Of a DNA stretch of 64,000 nucleotides, positions 35,209 to 46,446 are shown piece by piece. Below the pieces are notes generated by a model. That model did no database searches and was not told where the DNA came from. It worked only from the letters and a program-made list of their open reading frames with translations. A program made the translations under genes and the position numbers. Numbering within the stretch: position 1 is the stretch's first letter; every line of letters begins with the position of its first letter. The DNA lies in the NCBI RefSeq assembly GCF_001723175.1, contig NC_064656.1, positions 2,170,001 through 2,234,000 of the forward strand. Reading direction: 5' to 3'. The stretch is from Penicillium oxalicum. Taxonomy: Eukaryota > Ascomycota > Eurotiomycetes > Eurotiales > Aspergillaceae.

Positions 35209-35772
35209 TGACCCGCCGTTGGCGGATGATGGTGGGGAGATATGCTGCTTGAGTATACCGTAAAAAGGAGAGGCCGCAGGATTCTTATGGAAATAGATTG
35301 TGTTCGTCTGAGCCTCGGCTTCGACTATCTCCGGTCTCAAGCCTTGCCCATGCAAACACTAATGTTCGTTAGTTCCAGTGTTTTCCTCCACACACAGGGC
35401 AAACTACAAATCGATATTGATATTTCGAAGATGATGGGCTTTCCAAGGAGACCAGGCGCAGAATAAACAGTGGCTAATGACGGGTAATTGGCCATGCCAA
35501 TCATGACCGCGACCGAGCAGCTGTCGAAACCATCGGTCCCCGACTCGGCCCCAGGGCGATAGCGTGCGGAGTAAGTCTTATCTCCGAACTGACTATTGAC
35601 TTGCCATTCTGGCATTTAAACAAGGCCATTGCACATGAGAATACCAAGTAGAGGCTGAGAACATCACAAGTGTTTCCGAACCAATCTCCATACAATATAC
35701 AGATTGACCAAAAGAATCCCCCAAATTCTCACACTATCTCCTCGATTATCAACTTTCAGCCATCCGCGAACC
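35209..35772. other. Intergenic region
   Basis: Short gap between the thioesterase and the downstream dehydrogenase, both +. No supported feature. Confidence 0.6.
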
Positions 35773-36606
35773 ATGTCGGACTCCACTATTGTGCTCATCA
35801 CCGGTAATGTTCAGACGGCCACGATCTATATCAAATCCCCCAATCCACATTCCACATAGTATTCTAACGCTACCAAACCTCCCCCACCAGGAGCCAATTC
35901 GGGTGTCGGATACGCAACCGCCGAATCCATTGCCTCTCAGCCCGGCTACCACGTTATTCTCGCCTGCAGAGACCTCAACAAAGCGCACCAAGCCCGCCAA
36001 GAACTCGAACAGAAGAATCTCCAAGGAACCCTCTCCGTCCTCCAACTTGACGTCGAAGACGACACTTCCATCTCCCAGGCTGTCGAGTCAGTCTCCCAGA
36101 CCTTCGGCCGAGTCGACGCCTTCATCAGCAACGCCGGCACCACCTCGGTCGGCACATCCGGTCGAGAAAAGCTCCAAAAGACCTTCTCCACAAACGTCTT
36201 TGGCGCAATGCTCGTCACAGAAGCGTTTATCCCCTTGCTCCTCCGATCAAAGAATCCGCGTCTTATCCAGATATCCAGCGGACTGGGCTCATTGGGGCTG
36301 GCGTCGGACTTGTCCTCGCCGTTTAGCGCTTCGCCATGGGACGAGTACCGGATGAGCAAGGCCGCGCTGAATATGATGACTGTACAGATGCATAAGCGGC
36401 TGAAGGATGAGGGTGTTTGTGTCTTTGCGTTTTGTCCGGGTCTGGTGCGGTCGCGACTGCGGGGTGAGTCGGAGGAGGCGATGAATGCGCAGGGTCGAGC
36501 GGGAGATCCGATGGTTTCGGGAAAGGCGATCTTGGATATTGTTGCTGGACGGAGGGACGATTGTGCCGGTCGGTTTTTGTCGGTTGGTGGGGTTTATCCG
36601 TGGTAG
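35773..36606 (+). CDS. Short-chain dehydrogenase/reductase, carbonyl-reductase type
   Basis: A 248-residue SDR with one intron (35804-35890) that splits the cofactor motif TGANSGVG at residues 10-17. Further motifs are CRD after the second strand (favouring NADP), ISNAGT, the Ser in ISSGLGS, and Tyr/Lys in YRMSK, so all catalytic residues are present. The C-terminal sequence CPGLVRSRLRG and SVGGVYPW resembles fungal carbonyl reductases with unknown natural substrates. It follows the thioesterase in the same direction with a gap of 564 bp. It may be a stand-alone detoxification enzyme or a tailoring enzyme; the sequence does not decide. Confidence 0.86.
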
Positions 36607-37637
36607 ATGGTGGTATGAGTTTACAATCGGAGGGGAGCCCTATGTCCTTGTGGGCGTAGGTTGGAGAGAAGGGGTCTGGATTGATGGATATACTGATTTT
36701 TTTTTCGCGGTTGTGTGATGTTGGATTGGTGTATCTCTTTGATAAGTATACACGACGATGGACCAGCTACGAGTCTCTTGGTCAGTTCGTAGGTCTAATA
36801 GTGCTATGGTTAATATGATCTTCCAAAGTCCACCGAGACCGCAGCTCTGTGCATCTGACTTATGATGACCGCACGATCAGACGAAGACTCATCAAGATCT
36901 CAGAGCGCTACTAATCCATAGTCCATCAAAAAGCATTGTTTTAAAAGTGTATACCATGTCTATCCACCACTACCTACCTCACGACTATAAGTATGATGTC
37001 ATCACACCTTCACCTATACAGACACACACTGCAATACACCTGGCTCCTCGCCGCACGTGGCCTTAACCCGAAAAAGATGCACTATGACAACCAGCGGGTA
37101 TATGAAAACCGCTGTACTCGGAACGTAGACATTTCACTTCGGCCACGACGTTGCTGATGCAGAGTGTACTGCAGACATCGCCCCCCACGCGTCTCCGGTG
37201 AACAGCCGAAATATCGTCCTGCGCAGAAACCATCTCTTGCGTCATCGTGATGTACATTGGTACCTACAAGAACCCGGGGTCCACTGGATAGTCATGCTCA
37301 AGGAGTCAAGCGGAGTCAGGTAGTCTCGAAGCACTTGGTACAAAATGGATCGAACACGACAAAGTGGTGCTGCTACTGGACGTGTCTACGTAGTAATGAA
37401 ATAAGCCTCGTCATTTGGAACAGCTCCTTGGTATTCACCGATTTTCTCTATCCTCTCCCGGTATCTCTCTATGTCCGCATGAGTATAAATGACAAGGAAA
37501 CATTACAATGCATAATGAAGCCCAAGAATAACAACCAAAAAAAACATTTGAAACAATCGCTTGCTGATCCCATAAAGTCATCTCTGTCAGGTTTTCACAC
37601 TGATTGAGCGGAAAACGAGAGAGGTATCGCTATCCAC
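36607..37637. other. Convergent intergenic region
   Basis: About 1 kb between the dehydrogenase (+) and the mannitol dehydrogenase (-) stop codons. No supported gene, RNA or repeat. Confidence 0.6.
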
Positions 37638-39146
37638 TTAGTCAATGTACTTGGGAAGAGTCTTCATGATGCCATCCCGCTTGATGTCCTCCATGGCGGT
37701 GGTTATCTCCTGAATGAAACGCTTGTCATTACGGAGATCGTCACCAAAGAGGTTGCGGATACTCAGCAGCTCGTGGGGCTTGGAACCACCGGCACGGGCC
37801 TTGGCTTGCAGCTCCTCACGCATGGGATCGTCAATCTCAAACTGGTTGCCGTTGTCATCCACGCCGTTGAGGTAGTGGAACCAGGCAGCAGCAATGAAGC
37901 ACAGGCGGCGGAAAGGACCAGACACCCAGATCTGTTCGGCGATCGAGGGCATGATGAATTGAGGGATCTTGCCGGAGGCGTTCAGGGCAACACGAGGCAG
38001 CTGGTCCATAATGGTGGGGTTGGAGAAGCGCTCCATGAGAGTTTTGCAGTATTCGTCAATGTTGACACCGGGGATCTCGGGGAGCAGAGGCTTGACCTCT
38101 TCCTGCATGTACTGCCACACAAACTTGCGGAACAGCTCGTTCTCCATGACCTCATGAACGTACTTGAAGCCGGCCAGCTGGCCAGGGTAGCCGATGGCAG
38201 AGTGACTGCCGTTCAGCAGGCGCAGCTTGTGCTTCTCGAATTGCTCGACATCGTGGACGTCCGTGACGACCTGAACGCCAACCTTCTCGAAGGGAGGGCG
38301 GCCATCGGAGAACTTGTCTTCGATGACCCACTGCATGAATGGCTCGGTCACGACGGGCCACGAGTCCTCAATGCCAAAGTGCTCGGCAAGAGCCGCCTTG
38401 TCGGAGGGGGCAGTCTGAGGGGTGATGCGGTCCACCATGGCATTGGGGAAGCCACCCTCCTCGGAAATCCACTTGGCCATGTCGGGATCGCGAAGACGGG
38501 CAAAGGACTCGAGCATGTGGCGGGTGATGGAGCCATTCTTCAACATGTTGTCGCAAGACATGACGGTGAATGGCTTGAGGCCTTGCTTGCGGCGGCGAAC
38601 CAGCGCCGCGTAGAGGAAGCCGAAGGTGGTGCGGGGGCACTTGTCGTTGGCGGGGTCGAGATCGTGTTGAATGTCAGCGTTCTCGCTTTGGAGCTCGTGA
38701 GTGTTCTCGTTGTAGTAGTAACCACTTTCGGTGATGGTGAGGGAAACAATGTGGGTATCAGGGTGGGCCATCTTGGCAATGACGGCCTCGCGGTTGTCGG
38801 GAGCGAAAAGGTAGGAGTTGATGCTGCCAACCACGTTGGCAAAGCTGCCCTGAGCAGATCGCTCAATGACAGTGTAGAGATGATCTTGGGAGCCAAGCGC
38901 ATCACGCATGCCAGCATCGAACGGCTGCAGGCCGACTCCGCAGATGGCGTAGTCGTTCACGTCATGCTTTTGCATCAGCTGGTCAACGTAGACAGCCAAG
39001 TGTGCCCGGTGGAAACCACCGACACCGATGTGAACGATACCCTCCTTGACCGCGTCGCCGCGCTTGTAGTTGGGGACCTTGACATGGGACTCGCCCGCGG
39101 TCGCGATCTGGGCCAGATTGGCGTTGTTCAGCTTGAGTGGCGCCAT
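37638..39146 (-). CDS. Mannitol 2-dehydrogenase (NAD-type)
   Basis: The enzyme interconverts D-mannitol and D-fructose in the cytosol with NAD(H), linking the fungal mannitol pool to glycolysis. The gene is intronless and gives 502 residues, the exact size class of Aspergillus mannitol 2-dehydrogenase. The N-terminal Rossmann-like part has VHIGVGGFHRAHLAVYVD. The middle part has SCDNMLKNG. The family signature KLRLLNGSHSAIGYPG carries the catalytic Lys and the Asn/His pair. The C-terminal helical domain includes RRLCFIAAAWFHYL. The opposite strand also holds a 459-codon open frame, explained by codon composition rather than a second gene. A sugar transporter on the same strand lies 2.8 kb upstream. 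Confidence 0.96.
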   Translation of the reverse strand: MAPLKLNNANLAQIATAGESHVKVPNYKRGDAVKEGIVHIGVGGFHRAHLAVYVDQLMQKHDVNDYAICGVGLQPFDAGMRDALGSQDHLYTVIERSAQGSFANVVGSINSYLFAPDNREAVIAKMAHPDTHIVSLTITESGYYYNENTHELQSENADIQHDLDPANDKCPRTTFGFLYAALVRRRKQGLKPFTVMSCDNMLKNGSITRHMLESFARLRDPDMAKWISEEGGFPNAMVDRITPQTAPSDKAALAEHFGIEDSWPVVTEPFMQWVIEDKFSDGRPPFEKVGVQVVTDVHDVEQFEKHKLRLLNGSHSAIGYPGQLAGFKYVHEVMENELFRKFVWQYMQEEVKPLLPEIPGVNIDEYCKTLMERFSNPTIMDQLPRVALNASGKIPQFIMPSIAEQIWVSGPFRRLCFIAAAWFHYLNGVDDNGNQFEIDDPMREELQAKARAGGSKPHELLSIRNLFGDDLRNDKRFIQEITTAMEDIKRDGIMKTLPKYID

Positions 39147-41925
39147 TGTTAAGAAAAAGGGAGGCAGTGAGGGGAGAAGAAGGGAGATTCAGGTAACAAT
39201 GGCAGGTGAGAGGATAAGGATGACAATTGACAGCGGAGGGGAAACAGCTCTGGTAGATGTAGCTGTGACCTTTTTTGGGAGGGGAAGAGAGAGAGGAGAA
39301 AGTGTTTGTGAGAGAAGGAAGATACAAGAAGGAAAATGACAGCTCTGTGTTGTCCGGCTGGGACACCGCCGGTTTTGAAGGGCAAGCACTGGAAAAGGCG
39401 CCGGGAACAGCATTACATCATGCGGTCAGTGGTGGGGGGTTCCAGATCCTTGGGCACCTGCGAAAGATTTTCAGAGTCTGTCGACATTCTCGGAAGCTCA
39501 ATGGGTCGTGGTGGACGAAAACAGTGGAGATAAGGAGGAGAGGTGGAGCATCCGTTGGCCATCACGGAGGCAATTTTGGTATTCCAGGCCCCTCCACAAA
39601 ACGCCCAGGTCACTTGACCCGACGATGGCCATGCTGAGATCTCAATTCTTTCCCCATGGCAGGCTAAAAGCTGCAAGGCGGCTGATAGTCTGTCGATAGC
39701 GCGACACTTGACGATCCCAATGGAGGTGATTAGGGGGGTGAAAAGGGGTGAACAGTTTCTTGTGATCTTCCGAAACTATCGAAGAATTGGACAGAGGCAG
39801 ATGACGGCCCCCACACCGCCTACGCAGCGAACTATGCTGGAGGTACATGGACGCGCCCCAGTTAACGTCAGTAGTCAGAAGTACACAGCTGGACATCCAC
39901 ATCACCAGCACCAACTCGATGGGATGTCCACGTACAATCGCCACCTTGAGACCGAGTTTTCAGAAGTCATAGAGCGCCTATGCACTTTTTTAAAATTATT
40001 TGCCGTCGACTATTTTTTTTTCATCTCAGCATTCAGTTACGGGAGCGATGCATAAGCTTTAACTGCAGGAACGGCCTCGTGATGCCTTGACCCCGTGCCG
40101 CGGGCCGGATGGAGATACCAAGCTCATACTCCTGTTGCGCAGAGAAACTCTGATACAATTTCGTTGGTTTTTTTTATACTAATCGGCCGGACTCATCTTG
40201 TATCTTTCCTTCTCGAATCGATGTCATAAAGTCGACCCTCTAATTCATGTCAGAGTATAGGGGTCGAGCTTTTTTTTGTTCCCCATACATGGATCCTGCA
40301 GCAGAGAACACAGAAGCGGTTACCCACCTTCAATATGTCTTACTAGAGGTCCAGCCGCAGACCGTAAATAAAATGGAAAAGAACAGCTTTTTACAACTCT
40401 GCGAGAGCACATTAGATCTCAACAAAATCGCGCCATGGTTTAAATTGGGGTTTTGCCATATTCATTTAATGTTTGGGGTCTCCCAAAAGGCCAAACACAG
40501 CCACAACATTCAAAAGACCTCAGACCTCTAGGAATAATTATTCGCTGTATGGAAGTGCCTGAACCGGTCGCCCGTTATGGGCGGCAGCAAGGGGGGTTCG
40601 ACCCGCAATTTAGGCATGCCGAACTGACCGAGATCCATGGCTCCCGCCCTTGATTGCCGGGCATGCCACCGTTTGCATCCAGATCGAACTAGAAGTCCAC
40701 AAGATGGGATGAAATGCAAGTGAAAATATTTGCGATTTTTTCAGGTTTTTCCTATGAGATCCTGGAGCAGGGCTGTGTTTGACCGCGCTGGTCATGTATG
40801 TAAGATTTTTCCCAAGCTTATGTAGTTTCCAGTGGCAAAAGCCTAGGGATTTAATAAACATATATATGTGTACGTATATAGGTTGTAGCAACCAGTAGGA
40901 CTGTTTGAATTGTTGGCCTAGGACCTTCAAGAGCGCATTTGTCTACCTATGGAATCGCATCCTTCGGGGTCCCCGTCTTGGGGACATAAGCAGAGGTCCT
41001 ACTCCTAAGTACCTACTTAGATGTCCACATACTTCCAATGGCCCCGTGAATAATACCAAACTCTGCCCGCAAGTACCGAGTACCATGCCCCTCTGAATAC
41101 ATATACTACCAGACAAGCGCCCAGACTTCACCCATCCCACATCCCCGACAACATGGATCCATGGATAATAGAATTCTTTTAGCTTCTTGCCACTCTCTTC
41201 TTTGATCTCCCAGAATATAAGCCGAATCATAATAAACCTGGTTCAACACCAGTGACTTTTGAGATGTCAGTTCATTGCCTAACGAAGTGACAAAGTCGAG
41301 ATACTTGCGCTCAGGCGACGGAAAATTCCGCTCTGGCCTGGACGGGAGTGGCGAAAACGCGCAGTGACTTTGATTGCCCGGCTAGGTAACCGCACCAGTC
41401 AATGGGTATAATGCACATCTGTATCTGTGTACGCGTAACTAGTGTAGATAAGTTGAAGCTGAAATTTGAATATATGGGACATTTGTCAGTGGCGATTTTG
41501 GAGGAAAAATTTTTTCTTTTTTTTTTTTTTCTTGTCATTATTAGAGAGTGAGACTGGTAGAGGGGTTGCTCGGAGTTTGACAAGGATGGCCGAAGATAAG
41601 CCCGATCGTCTTCCTTGCGGGTTGAAAAGACTACTGCCCACTGGCCCAGACTGAAGGGAAAATTTTGAATTAACTCCCCTCTCAAGTCACTCTGTCATAC
41701 ACAGATCATCTTTGAAGCTTCCATACTCAGATGGCAAGGCTAAGTGAAAAGGAAATGGTTCTCAAGGTCAGATGTAGAACATTCATTTCGTCAACCAGTA
41801 AACACATTAAACTTTATAACCAGACCATCTAGGTCCAACGACTAATTGGTATCTTATTTCACATTTCGTTCTCTCAAAAGCAGTTTCATCACCATCGCAT
41901 AAGGATCGATCTTTTTTTTCCCAAC
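39147..41925. other. Intergenic region, about 2.8 kb
   Basis: Right of the mannitol dehydrogenase start lies its promoter with a purine-rich + strand at 39160-39320. The rest is 3' flank of the sugar transporter and unassigned DNA. Small frames such as 40247-40531 have no recognisable content. Confidence 0.6.
41517..41530. repeat. Poly-T run
   Basis: Uninterrupted run of 14 T on the + strand, preceded by further T-rich sequence. A simple repeat in the 3' flank of the transporter gene. Confidence 0.85.
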
Positions 41926-43761
41926 CTAAAGCTCGGTCGCCTGAGCCTGCTTGAATTCCTCGTACTCCTGAACTCCACCCTTTTCCATGTGGTTCTGCTC
42001 CTGCTTTTGCGTCCAAGTCAAGGTGGGCTGCCAGTGCACACTCTTGCGGGCAGAGCTGACCTCATTGTAAAGCTCGTCCACCTCCTCGAGAGTGAGGCCC
42101 TTGGTCTCGTAGATCATGGTGTAGACAAAGGCAATGCACAAGAAGCAGCAGCCGAACCAGATGAAGAAGATCTTGGACTGCAGGTTGGCGTTACCGGGTC
42201 CGTAGTTCACCAGGTAAGGGGTGGAGTAACTCAGAGCCCAGTTCAGGAGCCAGTTGGTGGCGGTGGTCATTGAGAGAGACTTGGCGCGGACCTTGAGAGG
42301 GAAGATCTCACCGGTGACGACCCTAGTCAGATGATGTTAGCTTCAAGTTCTTGCAACAGGCGAGCCGGTGAGGGGAGGATTGGTCTAGGTAGCGACGAGG
42401 GGGGTAAGACTTACCAGGCGATAGGACCCCAGGAAGCGGCAAAGAAGAAGATGTAGATGCAGATGAAGGCGATGGCAGCCTTCTGCGCAGCATAGTTGTG
42501 AACAATGATTTGGCCGATAGCATCTTGGCTGGTGGTGGTGGTTCCAAGAACGGCAACAAGCAGCTGGGAGATGGTCATGCCGATGGCGCCCCAGAGCAGA
42601 ACGGGGCGGCGTCCCCACTTGTCAATGGCATACAGACCGGGGATGGTGGAACCGACATTGACACAGCTGGTGATCAAAGTGATCGCGTACTCGTTGGTGA
42701 AGCCGGAGTTCTTGAAGAACTGGGTACCGTAGTAGAAGATGAAGTTGATACCGGTCAACTGCTGAAGACCTTGGAGGAGGCATCCGGTCAAAAGACGCTT
42801 GCCAAGACTACCCTTGAAGCACTCCAGGTAGCTAGCACTTCCAAGGCTCATCTCATACTCGTGGTTGGCTTGAATCTCCGCAAGCTCCTCGAGGAGAGCG
42901 GTGTCGTCGTGGGGAAGACGGCGAAGACGGGCCAGACTGCGAACAGCGCCATCGTAGTTATCCTTCTTGATCAGGAAGCGAGGAGTCTCGGGCAGAATGA
43001 GCATGCCCACCACCAGAATAATCGCCCAGGCAAATTGCACAGCAATGGGAATGCGATAGGAGCCAGTATCATCGCGGTTGTGGGTGGCATTGTTCACAAC
43101 AGCGGCAAGCAGCAGGCCGACAGTGATCGCAAACTGATATGAGCCCACGATGAATCCACGGATCCACTTAGGGGCGGTTTCGGACTGGTAAAGGGGGACT
43201 AGGCAGAAGATGCGCCGTCAGTATGTTTGGGTCACATGCGTTGTCGCTCAAGCCACATGAGAGGCAAGGGGAAACTTACTCAGGGCGGAGATCAAACCCA
43301 CACCAAATCCAGCAAAGAAACGACCAGCCAGGAAGAGAGGGATGGCCGTCGCGGCGGTTTGCAAGATCACACCCACGGTGAAAACTCCAGTCGAGGCAAT
43401 CAATCCCCAGCGACGACCAAGCAAGTCACCCATAGGGGCGGCACCAAGAGCACCAAAGAAAGTTCCAGCAGACAGAATAGACACAATGGCAGCCGACTGA
43501 CTAGCCGTGATAGTCAGATTACCGTCTGCGTTTCTGTATCCGGTGGAGAATGTTCGATCCCAGTAAGGCATGGCAAGGATACCGCTGATCGTTCCTGTGT
43601 CATATCTGCAAAGACGGTGAGCCTCAAGACGGACAAGAGAAGCAGGTGCACTTGAAAACATACCCAAACAGAATACCTCCGAATGCAACAAAACCACTGA
43701 TCAAGATGGCAGGCCAGGCCTTGCCTGCGGTGCCCTCGGGCTGCTTGAGCAGAAAACCCAT
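41926..43761 (-). CDS. MFS monosaccharide transporter (MstA-like, sugar porter family)
   Basis: A 12-helix sugar/H+ symporter of the plasma membrane, 534 residues, from four exons (introns 42323-42414, 43199-43279, 43606-43663). Sugar porter motifs are all present: YDTGTISG in helix 1, GDLLGRRWG after helix 2, RFFAGFGVG, then IPLYQSETAPKWIRG rebuilt over intron 2. PETPRFLIKK, QQLTGINFIFYYG, DKWGRRPVLLWG and YETKGLTLEEVDELY follow. The close fit to Aspergillus MstA-type high-affinity glucose transporters suggests hexose uptake at low sugar; exact specificity is not readable. A short hydrophilic C-terminus is Gln/Glu-rich. Upstream lies a dense group of carbon-repressor type motifs. The neighbour on the same strand is mannitol dehydrogenase. 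Confidence 0.93.
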
Positions 43762-44063
43762 CCTGTCAACGGAAAGAGGATCTGATCAACAGATGTATAA
43801 TCAATACGAGAAGAAGAAACAAGGTCAAGTCTCGCTCGACACTTGATAGGGGATTGACACAATGTTGTGATTTTTTTGTGATCGACAACACAAGGGATAT
43901 GTTGAGAGCTTTATACTTGCTGTCCGGGGTCCAGCCCCAGACGCGGAGACCCCGGTCAAAGTGGACCAGGTCAACAACGTACTCCCAACGTTCAGGATGA
44001 ATATTTCTCTCTGAAATCCCCCAGATCCCATGTCAAAGGAGTGCCGCAGCGTCAAAAATTGGG

Positions 44064-44189
44064 TGGAGAAGCCACCGCTAGTCTGTGCGGGGAAAATCCT
44101 CCATCGTGACAACCGGTCATGCTCGCCTGCTCAGTGCACGTATGGTCCAAATGCGGAGAGAGTGGAGATTCTCCGCGATCAAGCCGGGG
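44064..44189 (+). promoter_or_regulatory. Cluster of five CreA-type SYGGRG motifs upstream of the sugar transporter
   Basis: On the + strand: GTGGAG (44064), GCGGGG (44087), GCGGAG (44153), GTGGAG (44162) and CCGGGG (44184). They lie about 300-430 bp upstream of the transporter start. SYGGRG is the binding consensus of the carbon catabolite repressor CreA, and close pairs are what it uses in vivo. A further GCGGGG is near 44704. Binding is inferred only. Confidence 0.45.
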
Positions 44190-46292
44190 GCATTTCGGGC
44201 ACATTTCGGGATGCCTAATGGGCAGTTTGACTCTCCCAGACTGGTCGGAGAGCACCAGAAAGGTCCCGATGCAGGGATGTTTCCTCCCGATTCAAGCCAC
44301 ATTTAAAGTTTGGTGGCCGAAAACCCTGCGAAACAACACCGAGTGGTAGTCGGGCGCAGCAGAAGCAAGTTAGCAGTCCGCGGCCCGTGACTGTGATCCT
44401 TGGCCCCGAGGTGAATCAGCTTCATGATTGGCCTCTATTCTACCATCGCACAGTTTTACTTTCTGTGGAAAAAGCCAGAAATGCGCCTACAAAACTCTTT
44501 GTGGTCAAGGTTTCAGCCCTTCGTGATCCAGTGCGACGATCGCTCCCAAAATATGGTGAGCAGTCGGCACTTCCTCGGAGAATCTTTGACTACCCCAGAC
44601 AACATGGTCTAGCCGCCTCGGATGAGAACCTCCTCGGAGAATTTGGGGCAGGATCAGATTGAAACCCTTGAAAAGGCCGAACAAGCGCCGCAAACAGGCT
44701 TCGCGGGGGGGACAGACAAGGTTAGATTATTCGAGAAGAGACTGCCAGAATGGACCTGCATATCCACGAGGTTCAGCGCTGACCATATTCGGGTGTATGC
44801 TTTTTTTTCAGAGCCCATAAAGGTGGCGAACTTTGTGCCCGGTAAGTGCGAAGAAGCCGCTTGGGCCTTTCTCGGGGTGAATTTTTTCGGCTACAATGAC
44901 TCCCTCGAGCGGTCTGGGCTGTCGTGTGCATCCTCCAGCCGGCATGCCGTTGGCCTCGATCCCCCCGGCCGAGACCGCGGATGGGCACTAAGTGGGAAGT
45001 CAAAAGCCACACCCTCCTGCCAAGTCACTTGGCTGCATGCCAATTGTTGAGAAATGAACGCCTTGTGCCAATTGATTTAGGTTCAATTTTTATCCTAGCA
45101 GGCTCTTCGGTGAAGGAAGGTGATGAAAGTCTTGAGATCATCATTCGAGTCATTCTCCAATCATGCAGACGGCATATCAAGAGACAGGCCTCCAGTAGAC
45201 TGGTGGGTTTTCACCTGCGGAGCCAAATCGGTGGCCCTTCAATAAAGAGATATTTAACCTCGAACTCAATGGGCGAGCAAGCCAAGGGGAGAGCTTCGTG
45301 TTAGCGCACGCTCAAAGGGGCTTCACTTTTTAATTCGGCCTGCACCCGCACCATTCTCGTGTCGAGACCGAATAGCCTCACCGGTATCGGTGTACGAGCT
45401 TATATGGCCGTGGGGAAGTAATACAGTGCCCAGGTCCAAAGAACGGCTAGCTCTAGGTCCAATTTTCGAGCTCCCACTCCGCGCGAGCACGCAATTTGAG
45501 AACACCCCAACGATCTCCAGGCCCACCCCCGCCACTTTGACACATGGATGCTAACCAAAGCTCCTTCTAGTAAGCCGCACCATCCAGTCTTCGGCCGAAT
45601 GAGGAGCAAATCAGGGGATCAGGCCAGAATGAACAAATTCCTTTCCACACGGGAACTACTGCAACATCCTGCCAGGGTAGGTTATCTAGCGCGAGGCGGG
45701 ACCAGTAAGCGATCAGCGACGGGAAAAGTCGTGTCGTGTCTTCCAGTGGACTGTTCTTTGCCGAGAAGGCTCGTCGTTCTTTTTGGGGGGACCTCGTATT
45801 CTTGAACTCTCTTGTCCTAAAATATGGTAACGCAGGAAGTGAGATTAGTACCACGGCCGGGCTCGCGAAGCGGTTTTGAGCTTTGTCCAATCTCAAATAA
45901 CAGTCATTCAATGGAGCCTACATCGAGGGAAAGCTCAACCAATGCCTCACGCCTCAGCCGGCTAGATCATGATTCCGTGTCAGGTTGTTGACATACAAAA
46001 TGTTTTTGAGCACCGGACACCGAAGATGGTCTGCCCAAGAACAACAAACCCGATATCAATGTTGGGTATGGTGAACGAATACAATGACATACTCCTGCTG
46101 AAGAGCTCACATTACCACTCTGATTTTCCAGCCCATGAGAGAGGCTGTCAAAACTTTAACACATCGGATGATATTTTCCATTTAAACAAAAATGCAAATA
46201 CAACAGAGACCAATATTCAAGTAAAAGTTCACATTCATGAGGCATAATCTACCCGGAGATTCATACTATGGACAAAAGACCGAGGAAGTGCC

Positions 46293-46310
46293 AGAGAGAG
46301 GGAGAGAGAG
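46293..46310 (+). repeat. Short GA-rich simple repeat
   Basis: An AG/GA dinucleotide run of 18 bases with one interruption, just beyond the 3' end of the S28 peptidase gene. Confidence 0.8.
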
Positions 46311-46446
46311 TTGACTGTACATGCTCCCTCTAGCACCATAGCGACATCGAGTCATACCTGGTGAAAAACGAGCTTTCACAAGATCATCATCGCCAACCCG
46401 GAGATGCCGCACTGCATTTTTCATGATTTCGTCAAAGTATTCACGT

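Larger units (their letters stand above)
43762..46446. other. Intergenic region, about 2.7 kb
   Basis: Long promoter region of the transporter on the left, 3' flank of the S28 peptidase on the right. Open frames here (for example 44622-45050 on +) have no recognisable protein content. Confidence 0.6.

Noticed and set aside
37773..39152. 459-codon open frame on the + strand, opposite to mannitol 2-dehydrogenase
   Set aside because: Same cause: antisense shadow of a codon-biased, intronless gene. Val/Gly/Leu-rich translation without any motif.
40587..40600. GGTTCGACCCG sequence resembling a tRNA T-arm
   Set aside because: No five-pair T-stem, no A box at the right distance and no acceptor stem can be formed.
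44622..45050. 142-codon frame between transporter and peptidase
   Set aside because: No motif, no splice pattern, and it overlaps the long promoter region.
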